From a bacterium (GTDB taxonomy: Bacteria > Pseudomonadota > Alphaproteobacteria > Rickettsiales > RI-342), in contig WGMV01000011.1 of NCBI GenBank assembly GCA_016124905.1, positions 1 to 64,000 on the forward strand: a stretch of 64,000 nucleotides of DNA, read 5' to 3'. The position numbers and the translations under genes were made by a program. Positions 9,201-17,631 of this stretch are shown here, in pieces; the stretch's first letter is position 1, and the number at the start of each line of letters is the position of its first letter. Under the pieces are notes generated by a model that made no database searches, was not told the origin of the DNA, and saw nothing but the letters and a program-made list of their open reading frames with translations.

Positions 9201-12200
9201 CCGTTGATGGTGATATCGCTGTTATTGGTTGTCAGGTCTCCATTAAGTGCATGGCTGAAATTGCCAAGGGTGATGGTGCCAGTGCCCGCGGTGGAATTGG
9301 ATGTATCGACATTTGCATTAAATGTCGTTGGACCATCAAACGTGAAGTTGCCATCGGTGCCAACCGCTGTGGACTGATTCCCGCTGATGGTGATGGTATG
9401 GCCTGTCCTTGCGGCAAAAATAACGTCGTCTTTCCAGTTCGAATATCCGTTCACCACGATGTTGGAAGTGGAAAAAGGTACAAGATTATCGCCGAATTGA
9501 ATGCTGCCCCAGCCGTCGGCGATGAAATCCAGTTCTGCCACGGAAAGCTGAACGGTACCGGCGGCCCCGGCCAGGCCGATGGCAGCCCCGCTGTAATTGT
9601 TGAACAGCAGACTGCCGCTTCCATTCAAACTGCCGCTGATATCCATGTTCCCCACGAACTGGACATCATTCTGAAACGTCCCACCTGCTATGCTGATTAA
9701 TCTGGTTGGCCTGAAATTGAATACGACACCATAATCGCCCCATGCATAATTACCGATGGCGGCATTCGCATTTAAGCCGGAAATGGTATTACCCCCAAAG
9801 TAAACGGTCCCCCAACCATCCTGGATATGATCAAGCTCCGCAGCGGTAAGATACAATTCCGTTCCAGAGCCGGTGGCAAGCTGCATATTGCGGGTGATCG
9901 TTGATGGCCCGATATTCAGCTGTGCGGTGGCATTACCGGTCAGGTCGCCTTGAATATCCATGTTATCGGCCGTCAAGGTCACGCCATGGCCGAGCGATGT
10001 GATGGAAGAGGTCGCCCCAAGGGTCAGGTTGCCCGTTCCCGCATTGATGGTGAAATCTGCAGAGGCATCGACCTGCCCGTGGATGGTGATGTTGCTATCG
10101 TCCGTGATCAGGTCGGCACCCAATACATGCAGGAAATTATTGAGGGTGATCGTCCCGGTCGCCGCGCTGGAATTACTGGTATTGATGCTGGCATTGAAAG
10201 TGGTGGGGCCGTTGAAGGTAAAACCGCCATTGCTGGCCGCCAGCGTGGTCTGTGCCCCACTGACCGTAATGGCTCCGGTTGAGGCCGCGTTAAACGTAAT
10301 CGGGTCTTTCCAGTTGCTGTAGGCATCCACATTGATGGCGATGGTAAAAGGCGTTCCGCCAATATCATCCACATCCCCTATTTCGATACTGCTCCAGCCG
10401 TCGGTGATATTATCCAGCTCTGCGTCGGAAAGGGTAATGGTGCCCGCCGCCCCGCCCACACCGATGGTCGTTGTGCCGACGCTGGTTCGGTTATAAACCC
10501 CTCCACCCCCCAGAGAGACAAACTCATTCCCCGTGGCGGATTCCATCGTACCGATGGTCAGGTGCCCTCCGGCGGATGTAACCGCGCCATTGATGGCAAT
10601 ATCGCCGCCATTGGCATAAAGGAACAGGTCATGCCCCTGCACATCCAGAGGCCCCGTGATGGTTATGCCGTCAGCCAGCCCTTGCAGGCGCAGGTTGCTG
10701 TGCAGGGTCGTGCTGTCAACATAGATACCGCCCGCGCCGCTAGCGCCCAGGTTATAGATATTGATCTGCGCCCAGCCCGTATCCAGACGCGAAAGTGTTG
10801 TATCATCCAAATCCAGCCCACCGCTGCCGCCACCTATATAAACAGCGCGCCCGGCGCTGCCTGCGGTGATAAGCAGCGCTCGCGTGCTGGCGCCGGTAAT
10901 ATTGGCGCCGAGCGTCAGCGTATTCGCCGTCAGGGAAAGGCTGCTGGCCGCGCTGTTGATCGCCGCCGTGGTGGTGATGGTGCCGGAACCGGCACTGATG
11001 GATTTCAAGGCTGCACCGCTGAGGGTGGTCGCGCCGTTAATGGTGATATTGCTGTTATTGGTAAGCAGGTTCGCCTTCAGCACATGCGAGAAGTTACCCA
11101 GCGTGATGGTGCCGGTGCCAGAGGTGGAATTATTCGTGCTCACCCCGGCATTGAATGTCGTCGGTCCCTGAAAGGAGAAACTGGCGTTGTTTCCCACAGA
11201 TGTGGCCTGTGCCCCGCTGACCGTGATGGTGCCGAGGGATGTGGTATAAAATTCAAGCGGGTCTTTCCAGTTGCTGTATGCACCAAGATCGATCGCCTGG
11301 GCCTGGCTACTGAGGCCGAATTTGATGGAAGAAAATCCGTTTTGTAGAAAATCCAGCTCCGCCGCGCTTATATTTACAATGCCGGTGCCGCCGGCAAGCC
11401 CTATTCCGGCAACTGTATTGTCAAACGCACGAATGGTCAGCGCACCGGTACCGCTGAGATTGGCGCCGATGATTACATCATTACCGGCATTGATCGTAAT
11501 GTTTTTATTGCTGAAATCCGCCGCGCCACTGAAGGTGATGGGCGTGGTGTACCCAGAGTTGAACTGCGTGTTCCACCGCCAGGTATACGCCCCCACATCA
11601 ATGGTCGTGGGGTGATAGCCGGTATTACCGTTTGAAGACGGTCCACCTATATTCAGCGTGCTCCAGTTGCTTGTAATATGGTCCAGCAATGGGTCATCTA
11701 GCTGGATGGTTCCCGCGCCGCCTGCAATCCCCATGGATTTGCCGGAGCACATACCGATATTGCAAAGGAAAGAAAGCGCCGACGTACCATTGATATCCGC
11801 ATTGAATACCGGCGTGGAACCGATTTGAAATTGGACGGAATTGTTCCCGAATTCCTGCGCGCCATCCACGGTAATGGTTGCGGTGGAGATAAACGTGGCC
11901 CGACGTGACCAGGTATAGGCGTTCACCGTGATGGGGGTGGAAAATATGCCCCCTACGTTCTGGCCGAACTGAACCAGCTGGAAACCGGAAATATGCGATA
12001 GATCCGTACTGTCCAGATTGGTCGTGCCGCCGGTTCCGTTCCATACGATACTGCCGCCCGCCGCGGCGCGGCTTGATACGGTCAATGTATCGGTAGCACC
12101 CCCAGCGACATTGTCATTGAAAACAATATCACCGGTTCCCGTTGCCAGGGTAAAGTTACCTGTTGTGAAGCTCTGCGCGCCGCTGACGATCAAATTGCCC

Positions 12201-14914
12201 GCATTGGTCGCATTGCCCGAATCAATGGTCAGCGAAGCGCTGCCCCAGCTATGCGCGCCTAAATCAATAGCGGCATTGGTGGCAGTGTTGCCATTTGTGA
12301 ATGTATAGCTGGATGCGCTTAAATTACTCAGTTCCGTGTTGTCGATCGTAATGGCGCCCGCCTGCCCTGCAATGCCGATGCTGGTGTTGCCTATGCCATT
12401 CACGCTGATCTGGGTGGCGGTTATAAGCTGGTTGAAATTGATGTCCACTCCGGTGGAAAAACTCATCGTGCTCGTGCTGGTCTGCGCCCCGTTAATATTA
12501 ATGCCGTTAGGGGCCTGCAGCCGGAAAGGAAGGTTCCAGGCCGTATATCCATTGAGCTCAATGGCATTGGTCATGGCGCTGGAGTTACCGATCTGCACAT
12601 AGATAAAGTTGCTGGGCAATATCATGGCCAATTCAGCGGCAGAAATATTGAACGTGCCCGCACCGCCTGCAATCCCTAGCGTAGTACCCGCAGATGCCGT
12701 TGACAGGAAAAGTGCGCTATTGTTGCCGGAGGTACTCAAATTCGCATTAATGATCGGATCCGCGTTGGAAATGATCGATAGGCTATGACCAGCGCCGGAT
12801 GTGGATGTATTGCCCGCAATTGTGATACTATCGGCATTGCTGTTGAAGGTCAGCGCGCTCTGCCAGGCATAGGCCCCCGCATTGATAGCGGAACTGTTAG
12901 CCCCCGTACTGCCGAATACAATGGCCCCCCAGTTGCTCTGTATCCGGTTTAGTTCAGCGGTGGTAAGATTGACTACCCCCGCCTGCCCGGCCAAACCGAT
13001 GGTATGCCCAGCCGTATCGGAAGCAATGAATAAGCTGCGGCTGGTTGTGCCCCCCAAATTTGCATTCAAGGCGATATCGTTATCCGTTAGCAATGAAAGA
13101 TTATTATTGCCATTACTGTCCGACACAGCCCCATTGATGGTCAGCACGCCTGTTTTGGCATTCAATATGCGAGTACCCAGAGCGCCATCCATGACGACGG
13201 GTGCATTGAGCGTCATTCCGTAGGATGTCATGTTGGCGCTCAACAACGTGTTGCCCGTTCCCGCATTGGTGGTCAGCAATCCGCCCACGCTGATATTGTT
13301 GTTGATATCGATATTCCCCGCCCCGCCCGCCGTCAGGGTCAAGGCACCGGCGCCTGTGCCGGTGATGGTATTATTGATGGTAATGTTGCGGCTGGCATTG
13401 AGCGTGAGGTTAAAACCGGTATTCCAATTGATGGCGCTGGTCACGGTAATGTCGCCGCTGCCGCCTGTGCCGGGCGCGGTGGTGACAATGACGTTGCTGG
13501 CGCCAAGCGCGGCCACGAGTGTGGCAACATTTAAGGTTGAGGCACCTGCGCCTGCCGCTGAACATGTACCCGCCGTACAATTGATATTGGAATCCGCCGC
13601 GGTGATGTTGATATCGTTCGGATCGAGCAACAGGATACCGGTATTGCCACGCGGCGCCAACGTGTCCACCGTGCCGCTGAAGTTGAGAAGATCATGGCCG
13701 GAAACCTCAACAAACCCGCCATCTCCGCCCCGCTCACCGCCCCGTGTGCTGATATTTCCGTAGAAATCCGTCTGCCCATCCGCCCAAAGCGTGACATTTC
13801 CGCCATGGCCGGAAACAAATGCATCCGCATAGATACCCACATCCGTCTCAACATAGGTTTGCAGCGCCGTCGGCGTTAGGCCCTCGCCATGATAATCCCC
13901 GCCGATACGGATAACGCCCCCCCCGGCATTGCCCGATGCATCAAGCCGCGCATGGGCCACGTGAACATAATCGCCCCATATGTCGATGCTGCCGCCCTGG
14001 CTGTTGAGGTTGGCGCTGTCACTCGCCTGTATCACACCGGAAACATTCACCCTGCTGGAACCGGTTTTGACACCCTTATCACCGGAGCGATTACCGGACA
14101 CGGCATTACTGCCTGCCGCATACAGCGTGATATGACCACCTTTGAGCCCAACCCGGTTGGCCGAAATCACCCCACTTTGTTCAATCAGCGCATCCACCAC
14201 ATGCCGCCCGGCGGCGGCCGTCAGCACAATGTCTCCACCATCGGCGCGAATGGTCCCGCTATTCTTTAACCGGGCCGCCACGCCATCGCTTATCGCAACC
14301 TCAAGCAGCCGGTCTCCCGCCATATCCAGCGTAAAGGTTTCACCCGCCGCCAGCTGAACCTTGCCAAGCCGTGCCGTTATCACACCGCTGTTTTCCACAT
14401 TCGGGGCGACCAACCCCACCAGCCCGGCATCTCTCGCGGTAATGGTCCCTTCATTGACGATGGATGCGTGCGGGTCGCCCGGGCGGTCGAACACAACCTT
14501 TCCACCGGCCATGAAGCGCGCATTGGTCGTATCCGCCGTGCTGGCAACAATCCCGGCGGCATCCACATGCGAGCCGGGGCCGAATACCACCCCGTTCGGG
14601 TTGATGATGGCAATGCGCCCATTGGCCTGGATCGTACCGAATATTCGGCTTGGGTCCGCCGCATTCACCCGGTTGAGTGTCCATGCACCGGCATTGGGCT
14701 GGTTAAACCGTGTGATGTCTCCGGGCGCCAGGTCGAAGCTGCGCCAGTCGATCACCGCCCGGTTGCTGGACTGGTTGATCTGTAAAAATCCCGGTCGCGC
14801 ACTGATGCCAGCCTGCCCCGCCACCACTTGCCCACCCATCGGGTTGGCAAGCACGGCATCGGGTATCAAAGCAAGCAGCAATGCGGCGGTGGATACGTGA
14901 TGGCGTAACGACAT
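6218..14914 (-). CDS. Giant filamentous-haemagglutinin-like exoprotein (TpsA) with MBG-type C-terminal domain
   Basis: 2898 residues. A signal peptide (residues 1-23, ending DAVLA/NP) leads into a TPS secretion domain (about 25-260) with the family hallmarks NRAVIDWRSFDLAPGD, FNQPN and IFGTIQANGRIAIINPNGVVFG. The body is a long Gly/Asn/Thr-rich beta-helix-type repeat region. An MBG-like domain (about 2695-2780, around YDNEPNPAFSYQVSGLIDGD) precedes a Pro-rich linker and a C-terminal tail with Cys2882 and Cys2893. Proteins of this class are exported to the periplasm by Sec and across the outer membrane by a TpsB partner; no TpsB is in the window. The likely role is adhesion, aggregation or surface structure, inferred from the family. 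The Shine-Dalgarno sequence is weak: GGGAGGG lies about 20 bases from the ATG. Confidence 0.9.
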   Translation of the reverse strand: MSLRHHVSTAALLLALIPDAVLANPMGGQVVAGQAGISARPGFLQINQSSNRAVIDWRSFDLAPGDITRFNQPNAGAWTLNRVNAADPSRIFGTIQANGRIAIINPNGVVFGPGSHVDAAGIVASTADTTNARFMAGGKVVFDRPGDPHASIVNEGTITARDAGLVGLVAPNVENSGVITARLGKVQLAAGETFTLDMAGDRLLEVAISDGVAARLKNSGTIRADGGDIVLTAAAGRHVVDALIEQSGVISANRVGLKGGHITLYAAGSNAVSGNRSGDKGVKTGSSRVNVSGVIQASDSANLNSQGGSIDIWGDYVHVAHARLDASGNAGGGVIRIGGDYHGEGLTPTALQTYVETDVGIYADAFVSGHGGNVTLWADGQTDFYGNISTRGGERGGDGGFVEVSGHDLLNFSGTVDTLAPRGNTGILLLDPNDINITAADSNINCTAGTCSAAGAGASTLNVATLVAALGASNVIVTTAPGTGGSGDITVTSAINWNTGFNLTLNASRNITINNTITGTGAGALTLTAGGAGNIDINNNISVGGLLTTNAGTGNTLLSANMTSYGMTLNAPVVMDGALGTRILNAKTGVLTINGAVSDSNGNNNLSLLTDNDIALNANLGGTTSRSLFIASDTAGHTIGLAGQAGVVNLTTAELNRIQSNWGAIVFGSTGANSSAINAGAYAWQSALTFNSNADSITIAGNTSTSGAGHSLSIISNADPIINANLSTSGNNSALFLSTASAGTTLGIAGGAGTFNISAAELAMILPSNFIYVQIGNSSAMTNAIELNGYTAWNLPFRLQAPNGININGAQTSTSTMSFSTGVDINFNQLITATQISVNGIGNTSIGIAGQAGAITIDNTELSNLSASSYTFTNGNTATNAAIDLGAHSWGSASLTIDSGNATNAGNLIVSGAQSFTTGNFTLATGTGDIVFNDNVAGGATDTLTVSSRAAAGGSIVWNGTGGTTNLDSTDLSHISGFQLVQFGQNVGGIFSTPITVNAYTWSRRATFISTATITVDGAQEFGNNSVQFQIGSTPVFNADINGTSALSFLCNIGMCSGKSMGIAGGAGTIQLDDPLLDHITSNWSTLNIGGPSSNGNTGYHPTTIDVGAYTWRWNTQFNSGYTTPITFSGAADFSNKNITINAGNDVIIGANLSGTGALTIRAFDNTVAGIGLAGGTGIVNISAAELDFLQNGFSSIKFGLSSQAQAIDLGAYSNWKDPLEFYTTSLGTITVSGAQATSVGNNASFSFQGPTTFNAGVSTNNSTSGTGTITLGNFSHVLKANLLTNNSNITINGATTLSGAALKSISAGSGTITTTAAINSAASSLSLTANTLTLGANITGASTRALLITAGSAGRAVYIGGGSGGLDLDDTTLSRLDTGWAQINIYNLGASGAGGIYVDSTTLHSNLRLQGLADGITITGPLDVQGHDLFLYANGGDIAINGAVTSAGGHLTIGTMESATGNEFVSLGGGGVYNRTSVGTTTIGVGGAAGTITLSDAELDNITDGWSSIEIGDVDDIGGTPFTIAINVDAYSNWKDPITFNAASTGAITVSGAQTTLAASNGGFTFNGPTTFNASINTSNSSAATGTITLNNFLHVLGADLITDDSNITIHGQVDASADFTINAGTGNLTLGATSSITSLGHGVTLTADNMDIQGDLTGNATAQLNIGPSTITRNMQLATGSGTELYLTAAELDHIQDGWGTVYFGGNTISGLNANAAIGNYAWGDYGVVFNFRPTRLISIAGGTFQNDVQFVGNMDISGSLNGSGSLLFNNYSGAAIGLAGAAGTVQLSVAELDFIADGWGSIQFGDNLVPFSTSNIVVNGYSNWKDDVIFAARTGHTITISGNQSTAVGTDGNFTFDGPTTFNANVDTSNSTAGTGTITLGNFSHALNGDLTTNNSDITINGATTLSGATRSINAGTGAFNTTATISSTASNLILTADSMSIGADITGAAARYLSVRTGTAGRAINLGGGVGGLDLDDTELDHLDNGWTGAGSVRIGDYLSGTITLDGFSFHSNMNVLRNANGVVVDNALDFNGNDLSFWGDTGEITLNGTLASAGGDLHVGLAGNGLSIGLGGAVGTGTSLSDAELDNILDGWNSIQFGNFDGTKNILINIDGYNNWRDPISFGTSSLGLITVSGVQATAAGSNGSFTFSGPTQFDANVDTTNSSAGAGTITLSNYTHALNANLITDDSDITINGSVTTGGAGNRLITAGTGTIITGAGGTISSPGNDLVMTADNMTIGAAMSGGWLYLRASTAGRAVNVGGPTGGLDLSDAELGFIDGGWTRVTIGNYQAGVVTLDAFTFNDALAVRGGSGGVVVSGPVNLSGNSLYFDMQGGDLQLNSTIASNGANLSITNTNNATTIGLGGAAGVVALSDAELDNISDGWSSINIGSGSLNTVINMGAYNNWKDRVILQAAAGGGITVSGAQTTAAGTNGRFTFDGPTTFNANVDTSNSSATNGAIVLNNHAYTLGADLITDDSLININGTVALSGGAGVTRLINAGTATVSTSVTGIINAGVQNLLLRGGDLAIGANISGTGALILRGAGAIMNIATGAGGWNLDAAEIGRLQNGFSSILIDSNSNAAMNIGASTWNDAVTFKTGTGDITLSGTLTSVGTAGNSLVLATQGNFVNMAGAGALAPGAGRYLVYSTSPSLNAMGGIGGYSKQYGKNYASNLPATIPAGSNYFLYSIAPTVTLTAHDVTRYDNEPNPAFSYQVSGLIDGDMFAQAFTGTPVINTTLGSSSPAGVYLNGLVISAGAMVPTALGYLVQFVHGTMTILASDPAPPVAPPPQQYTLPPSVTSGLTTGMDYLERPAPLLVRVTEPSQEGNTTEESAIMVSYGYGDIKTEYQSDFDLIVHEAKPMPQIVEARGTNTSKVFIICNASSNRKSKDCVGASR
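7175..12968 (-). repeat. Nested amino-acid repeats inside the TpsA gene
   Basis: Fifteen copies of a short motif of the form xAELDxIxxGWxSIxxG are spaced on average about 414 bases (138 residues) apart. Examples are DAELDNITDGWSSIEIGD, VAELDFIADGWGSIQFGD and DAELDNISDGWSSINIGS. A longer unit containing ITVSGAQT..., FDGPTTFNANVDTSNS... and LITDDSxITINGxV occurs five times, starting near 11216, 10259, 9380, 8500 and 7640 (steps of about 957, 879, 880 and 860 bases). The early copies (toward 12968) are degenerate and the middle copies most alike, as expected from recent duplication in the centre. Confidence 0.85.
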
Positions 14915-14988
14915 GGGACAAAAAACACTTATACCCTCCCATTAAACGCCATTTTCCTTAACATAGAATAAAGCCACGCAAAGATTTT

Positions 14989-15022
14989 CTATATATATAT
15001 AACAATATGTTAAATTTAACAT
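14989..15022. promoter_or_regulatory. AT-rich leader of the TpsA gene with perfect 16-bp palindrome
   Basis: The 210-base gap 14915-15124 has no gene. It contains an alternating TA run (14990-15001) that could supply the -10 region of the minus-strand TpsA gene, and the perfect palindrome ATGTTAAATTTAACAT at 15007-15022, about 95 bases upstream of the TpsA start codon. The palindrome is a candidate operator; no known regulator consensus is matched with confidence. Confidence 0.4.
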
Positions 15023-15124
15023 GCCCGTTAATCAAGCCGGTAATGGCCATGTGGCCCCTTCCACAAGGCCTCCAATTGCCCGAAATCCGGCCATATTGGC
15101 GCAAATTACGGGCAATGTGCATGC

Positions 15125-15592
15125 TTAGGCCGCTTTGGATTTCTGCCGGGAACAATTGGTATCGATAACCCCGCCCCCTTCCAAAAAGCTCTTGAGACTG
15201 GAAAGGATGAGCGGCCAGCCGCCGGAAACGCCCTGGATAAGCTTGGATTCGGCCTTGTTGATGCTGTGCGTCACCGTCAGTTTAACGGCTTCGATAACCT
15301 GCTCGATCTCGAAACGACATTCGGAAAAGCCTTCTTCCTGAAATTCCGGCTTAAACTGGTTTTGCCAGGAAAGCACCAGCCGTGAAAAGGGCTTTGCCTC
15401 CAGCACCTTGCCTGCATCCGCCACCATGCCGTCGGGGAAGGTCAATTGCCAGGCGGAGCCTTCTTTCCAATCGGTGTTGATGGAACAGCCCGACCAATAT
15501 TGCTTCATGAATTCCGGCGTGGTCAGTGCCTCCCACAGCTTTTCGGGCGTGGTTTTGATGTAGGTCGTGTAGATAAAGCTGGAATCAGCCAT
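15125..15592 (-). CDS. SRPBCC (AHSA1/START-like) family protein
   Basis: 155 residues, starting MADSSFIYTTYIKTTPEKLWEALTTPEFMKQYWSG. The N-terminal block with TPEKLWEALT and the WxxG/GSxWQLTFPDG region are characteristic of the AHSA1 branch of the Bet v 1-like ligand-binding fold. The internal RLVLSWQNQF and C-terminal GWPLILSSLKSFLE helix complete the domain. GAGGAG lies seven bases upstream. The start overlaps the stop of the ArsR gene by 8 bases; ArsR-SRPBCC pairs of this kind are widespread in proteobacteria. The ligand is unknown. Confidence 0.88.
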   Translation of the reverse strand: MADSSFIYTTYIKTTPEKLWEALTTPEFMKQYWSGCSINTDWKEGSAWQLTFPDGMVADAGKVLEAKPFSRLVLSWQNQFKPEFQEEGFSECRFEIEQVIEAVKLTVTHSINKAESKLIQGVSGGWPLILSSLKSFLEGGGVIDTNCSRQKSKAA

Positions 15593-15914
15593 CGCGTTTC
15601 TCCTCTAATGCATGTTTCAAATTATCAAGCGCGGCAAGCCGCTCCTTGTCGAATTTGCCGATCCACCGCACGTAAATCTCATGAATCGGCACGGGGTTGA
15701 GATAATGAAGCTTCTCGCGCCCCTTCTTCTCGGTCACCACAAGGTTCGCCTCCTCCAGCAGCGCCAGATGCTTGGCCACCGCCTGCCGGCTCATCTCATG
15801 CTTCCGACAAAGCTCATTCAAACTCAACCCGCCCTCTTCCCGCAGCCGGTCAAGCAACCCCCGCCGGCTGGAATCCGCAAGCGCCTTGAACACCTTATCG
15901 TCATTAGCAACCAT
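15585..15914 (-). CDS. ArsR-family winged-helix transcriptional regulator
   Basis: 109 residues from the ATG at 15912-15914 (MVANDDKVFKALADSSRRGLLDRL). It contains the ArsR winged-helix signature ALADSSRRGLLDRLREEGGLSLNELCRKHEMSRQAVAKHLALLEEANLV, with the wing at KKGREKLHYLNPVPI. No metal-binding Cys cluster of the ArsR/SmtB type is present, as is usual for regulators paired with SRPBCC proteins. An alternative ATG ten codons upstream lies inside the predicted promoter and operator, so the shorter start is preferred. It is translationally coupled to the SRPBCC gene and probably autoregulated. Confidence 0.88.
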   Translation of the reverse strand: MVANDDKVFKALADSSRRGLLDRLREEGGLSLNELCRKHEMSRQAVAKHLALLEEANLVVTEKKGREKLHYLNPVPIHEIYVRWIGKFDKERLAALDNLKHALEEKRDG

Positions 15915-15949
15915 GCCACATAATAAGCAACCATTTGGTTGCATGTCAA
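15907..15949 (-). promoter_or_regulatory. Promoter with embedded ArsR operator; probable leaderless start
   Basis: On the minus strand TTGACA (15944-15949) and TATTAT (15920-15925) are 18 bases apart. The spacer holds the perfect inverted repeat GCAACC-ATTT-GGTTGC (15927-15942, plus-strand reading). A further half-site with its flank, GCAACCAT, recurs exactly 20 bp away at 15907-15914, overlapping the ArsR start codon. Only about five bases separate the -10 hexamer from the ATG, so the transcript would begin at or next to the start codon. Confidence 0.65.
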
Positions 15950-15984
15950 GACCTAAACTGCCTCTTTTTATAATAGACTAAATT

Positions 15985-17385
15985 TTAAGCTGGGACTTTT
16001 GGAAAAATTACAATAGCTCCCAGGCCATTGTGGATTGCATCTCGGCATTCTGCCTTAAATGCATCGTCAGTATTTTCAGCAAGATATTTAGCAACTTTAA
16101 AAAGATCTGGCGTTTTTATAAGAGCAATTTTATCACGCTCAGCACTAATTTTACACTTATTAGTAAAATCCAAAGATCTTTTATTCGGATCAGTCAAACG
16201 CTGAGGATTTCCAAATAAAATGCCAAAAGCCTTATCTTCAATTTCATCTCTAGCGAAATCTGCGTTTATGGAATCCATTAATTGACGGAATTTTGTAATA
16301 TCAATGTCTTTCTCGTTCTTTCCTTCACATTCACCTATGTATCTATACCCCTCTGGTGAAACAATAACTTGGTCTAATTCTAAAACTCCATCATCATAGC
16401 CTTCAGCTTTATACCCTAAAATTTTTAATGCTCTAATAACAGCGTCCTCAAGTGACTTTCCTTGCTCAAAAAGCAAGTCCTTTAGTCGCACCTCTTCTGA
16501 AAGATTGGCTTTTAAAGCACCGATTGTTTTAGTGCTAATAACTATTAGCTCCTCTTCTTTCTTAATTAAATCAATGATTTCCACCTCTTTGTTACTAACA
16601 AAATCACCATCATTAATCCATTGGGGTGGCGGGGTTTTCTCAGTTAACTTATTTAAACCATCAGCTATTTGAACAATACAATCAACTAACTCATGACCAA
16701 ACTTTAAAGCATCACTCGTCCAGTAATACTCACCCTCTCCCTTCTTATTTTTTTTAACCTCGGTAAAATTTTTATCGTCATAATTTATAAATGGAAGCAT
16801 TACCAGATTTCCAGCCCCAACTTTAATAAGTGACCCTAGTATTTTATTTTTATCCTTTCCATTAAAAATAATTTGGGCGCTATTTATATTTTCTATATAG
16901 AGCTGATACTGCAAATATTCTTTAAATTTTTTATAAAAATCAGCAAATAATGGATTCCCAGAAGGTTGTACATGCTTACCAGTTCCAGAAACTAAAGTTC
17001 CAATGTGAATCGGCAAAAAATCATAATTGCTACATAATTCCGTATCGTATGTATTTTGCCCTTTTCTTGGAGAAGACACACGGCTAGCTAAACTATATTT
17101 TCTTTCTTTTGACAAAAGGATAAAAACGTTTTGCCCATTGTCTAAATGATCTTTTATTTCTTTCCTTAAATTAGATACTTTCTGCTTATATTTTCGAGAT
17201 GCATCTACATTATAACAACCTCCATCACTGCTAGTAAAACTAACCCAATCCCCGCTAGGACAAATCGAGTCTGGGTTAATTAACAAAATATCTGCATCCA
17301 TCAATGATTTCTCAGAGGAGAACTCTATACATTCAGCCTGATCACCGGGAATTTCATAACCAACTGAGAAAATCTTCTTAGCCAT
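15985..17385 (-). CDS. AT-rich PD-(D/E)XK restriction-endonuclease-like protein
   Basis: 466 residues from MAKKIFSVGYEIPG; an in-frame extension upstream runs through tRNA-Ser and is rejected. The C-terminal third (about 310-450) looks like a PD-(D/E)XK nuclease-fold domain: a helical lead (LLFEQGKSLEDAVIRALKILGYKAEG), Asp338 in LELDQV, then E354-G-K356 in GECEGK, followed by the helix TKFRQLMDSI. The N-terminal part (1-300) is unrecognised. The gene is strikingly AT-rich beside G+C-rich neighbours and starts 41 bases after the 3' end of tRNA-Ser(GGA), which suggests horizontal acquisition. A DNA-targeting defence role is an inference; no partner gene is present. Confidence 0.75.
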   Translation of the reverse strand: MAKKIFSVGYEIPGDQAECIEFSSEKSLMDADILLINPDSICPSGDWVSFTSSDGGCYNVDASRKYKQKVSNLRKEIKDHLDNGQNVFILLSKERKYSLASRVSSPRKGQNTYDTELCSNYDFLPIHIGTLVSGTGKHVQPSGNPLFADFYKKFKEYLQYQLYIENINSAQIIFNGKDKNKILGSLIKVGAGNLVMLPFINYDDKNFTEVKKNKKGEGEYYWTSDALKFGHELVDCIVQIADGLNKLTEKTPPPQWINDGDFVSNKEVEIIDLIKKEEELIVISTKTIGALKANLSEEVRLKDLLFEQGKSLEDAVIRALKILGYKAEGYDDGVLELDQVIVSPEGYRYIGECEGKNEKDIDITKFRQLMDSINADFARDEIEDKAFGILFGNPQRLTDPNKRSLDFTNKCKISAERDKIALIKTPDLFKVAKYLAENTDDAFKAECRDAIHNGLGAIVIFPKVPA

Positions 17386-17426
17386 AAAGGCAATCCGTTG
17401 ATTTATAAGCACAAACCCACTTAACA

Positions 17427-17516
17427 TGGCGGAGAGGATGAGATTCGAACTCACGATACGGTTCCCCGTATACACACTTTCCAGGCGTGCGCCTTCAACC
17501 ACTCGGCCACCTCTCC
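17427..17516 (-). tRNA. tRNA-Ser (anticodon GGA)
   Basis: 90 nt including an encoded CCA. The acceptor stem GGAGAGG pairs with CCTCTCC followed by discriminator G. The D-arm GGCCGAGTGG, anticodon loop CTGGAAA, long variable arm typical of tRNA-Ser, and T-arm with GTTCGAATC are all present. It reads UCC/UCU codons. Confidence 0.96.
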
Positions 17517-17586
17517 GCACCGGAAACGCATTTCATGCGAGGCAGACCGATTGCCACACCCCCCGTCAAAAGTCAAGGCGGCACAC

Positions 17587-17626
17587 AAAAAAAGCCCCCG
17601 CAGGGCAGAAAACCTGCGGGGGCTTT
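17587..17626. terminator. Rho-independent terminator hairpin
   Basis: Arms AAAGCCCCCGCAGG and CCTGCGGGGGCTTT with an 8-base loop; A-rich on one side and T-rich on the other, so usable in both directions. On the minus strand it would stop readthrough from dps before tRNA-Ser(GGA). Confidence 0.85.
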
Positions 17627-17631
17627 GGGGT

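Noticed and set aside
7175-12968. Regular repeats resembling a CRISPR array
   Set aside because: The repeats are coding, hundreds of bases apart, and diverge by amino-acid substitution; no 25-40-bp direct repeat with spacers and no cas gene.
14958-15155. Small minus-strand open frame upstream of the TpsA gene
   Set aside because: It overlaps the SRPBCC stop, has no ribosome site and runs through the promoter palindrome.
17386-17520. N-terminal extension of the nuclease-like protein
   Set aside because: It would be encoded by tRNA-Ser(GGA); the in-frame ATG at 17385 is used instead.
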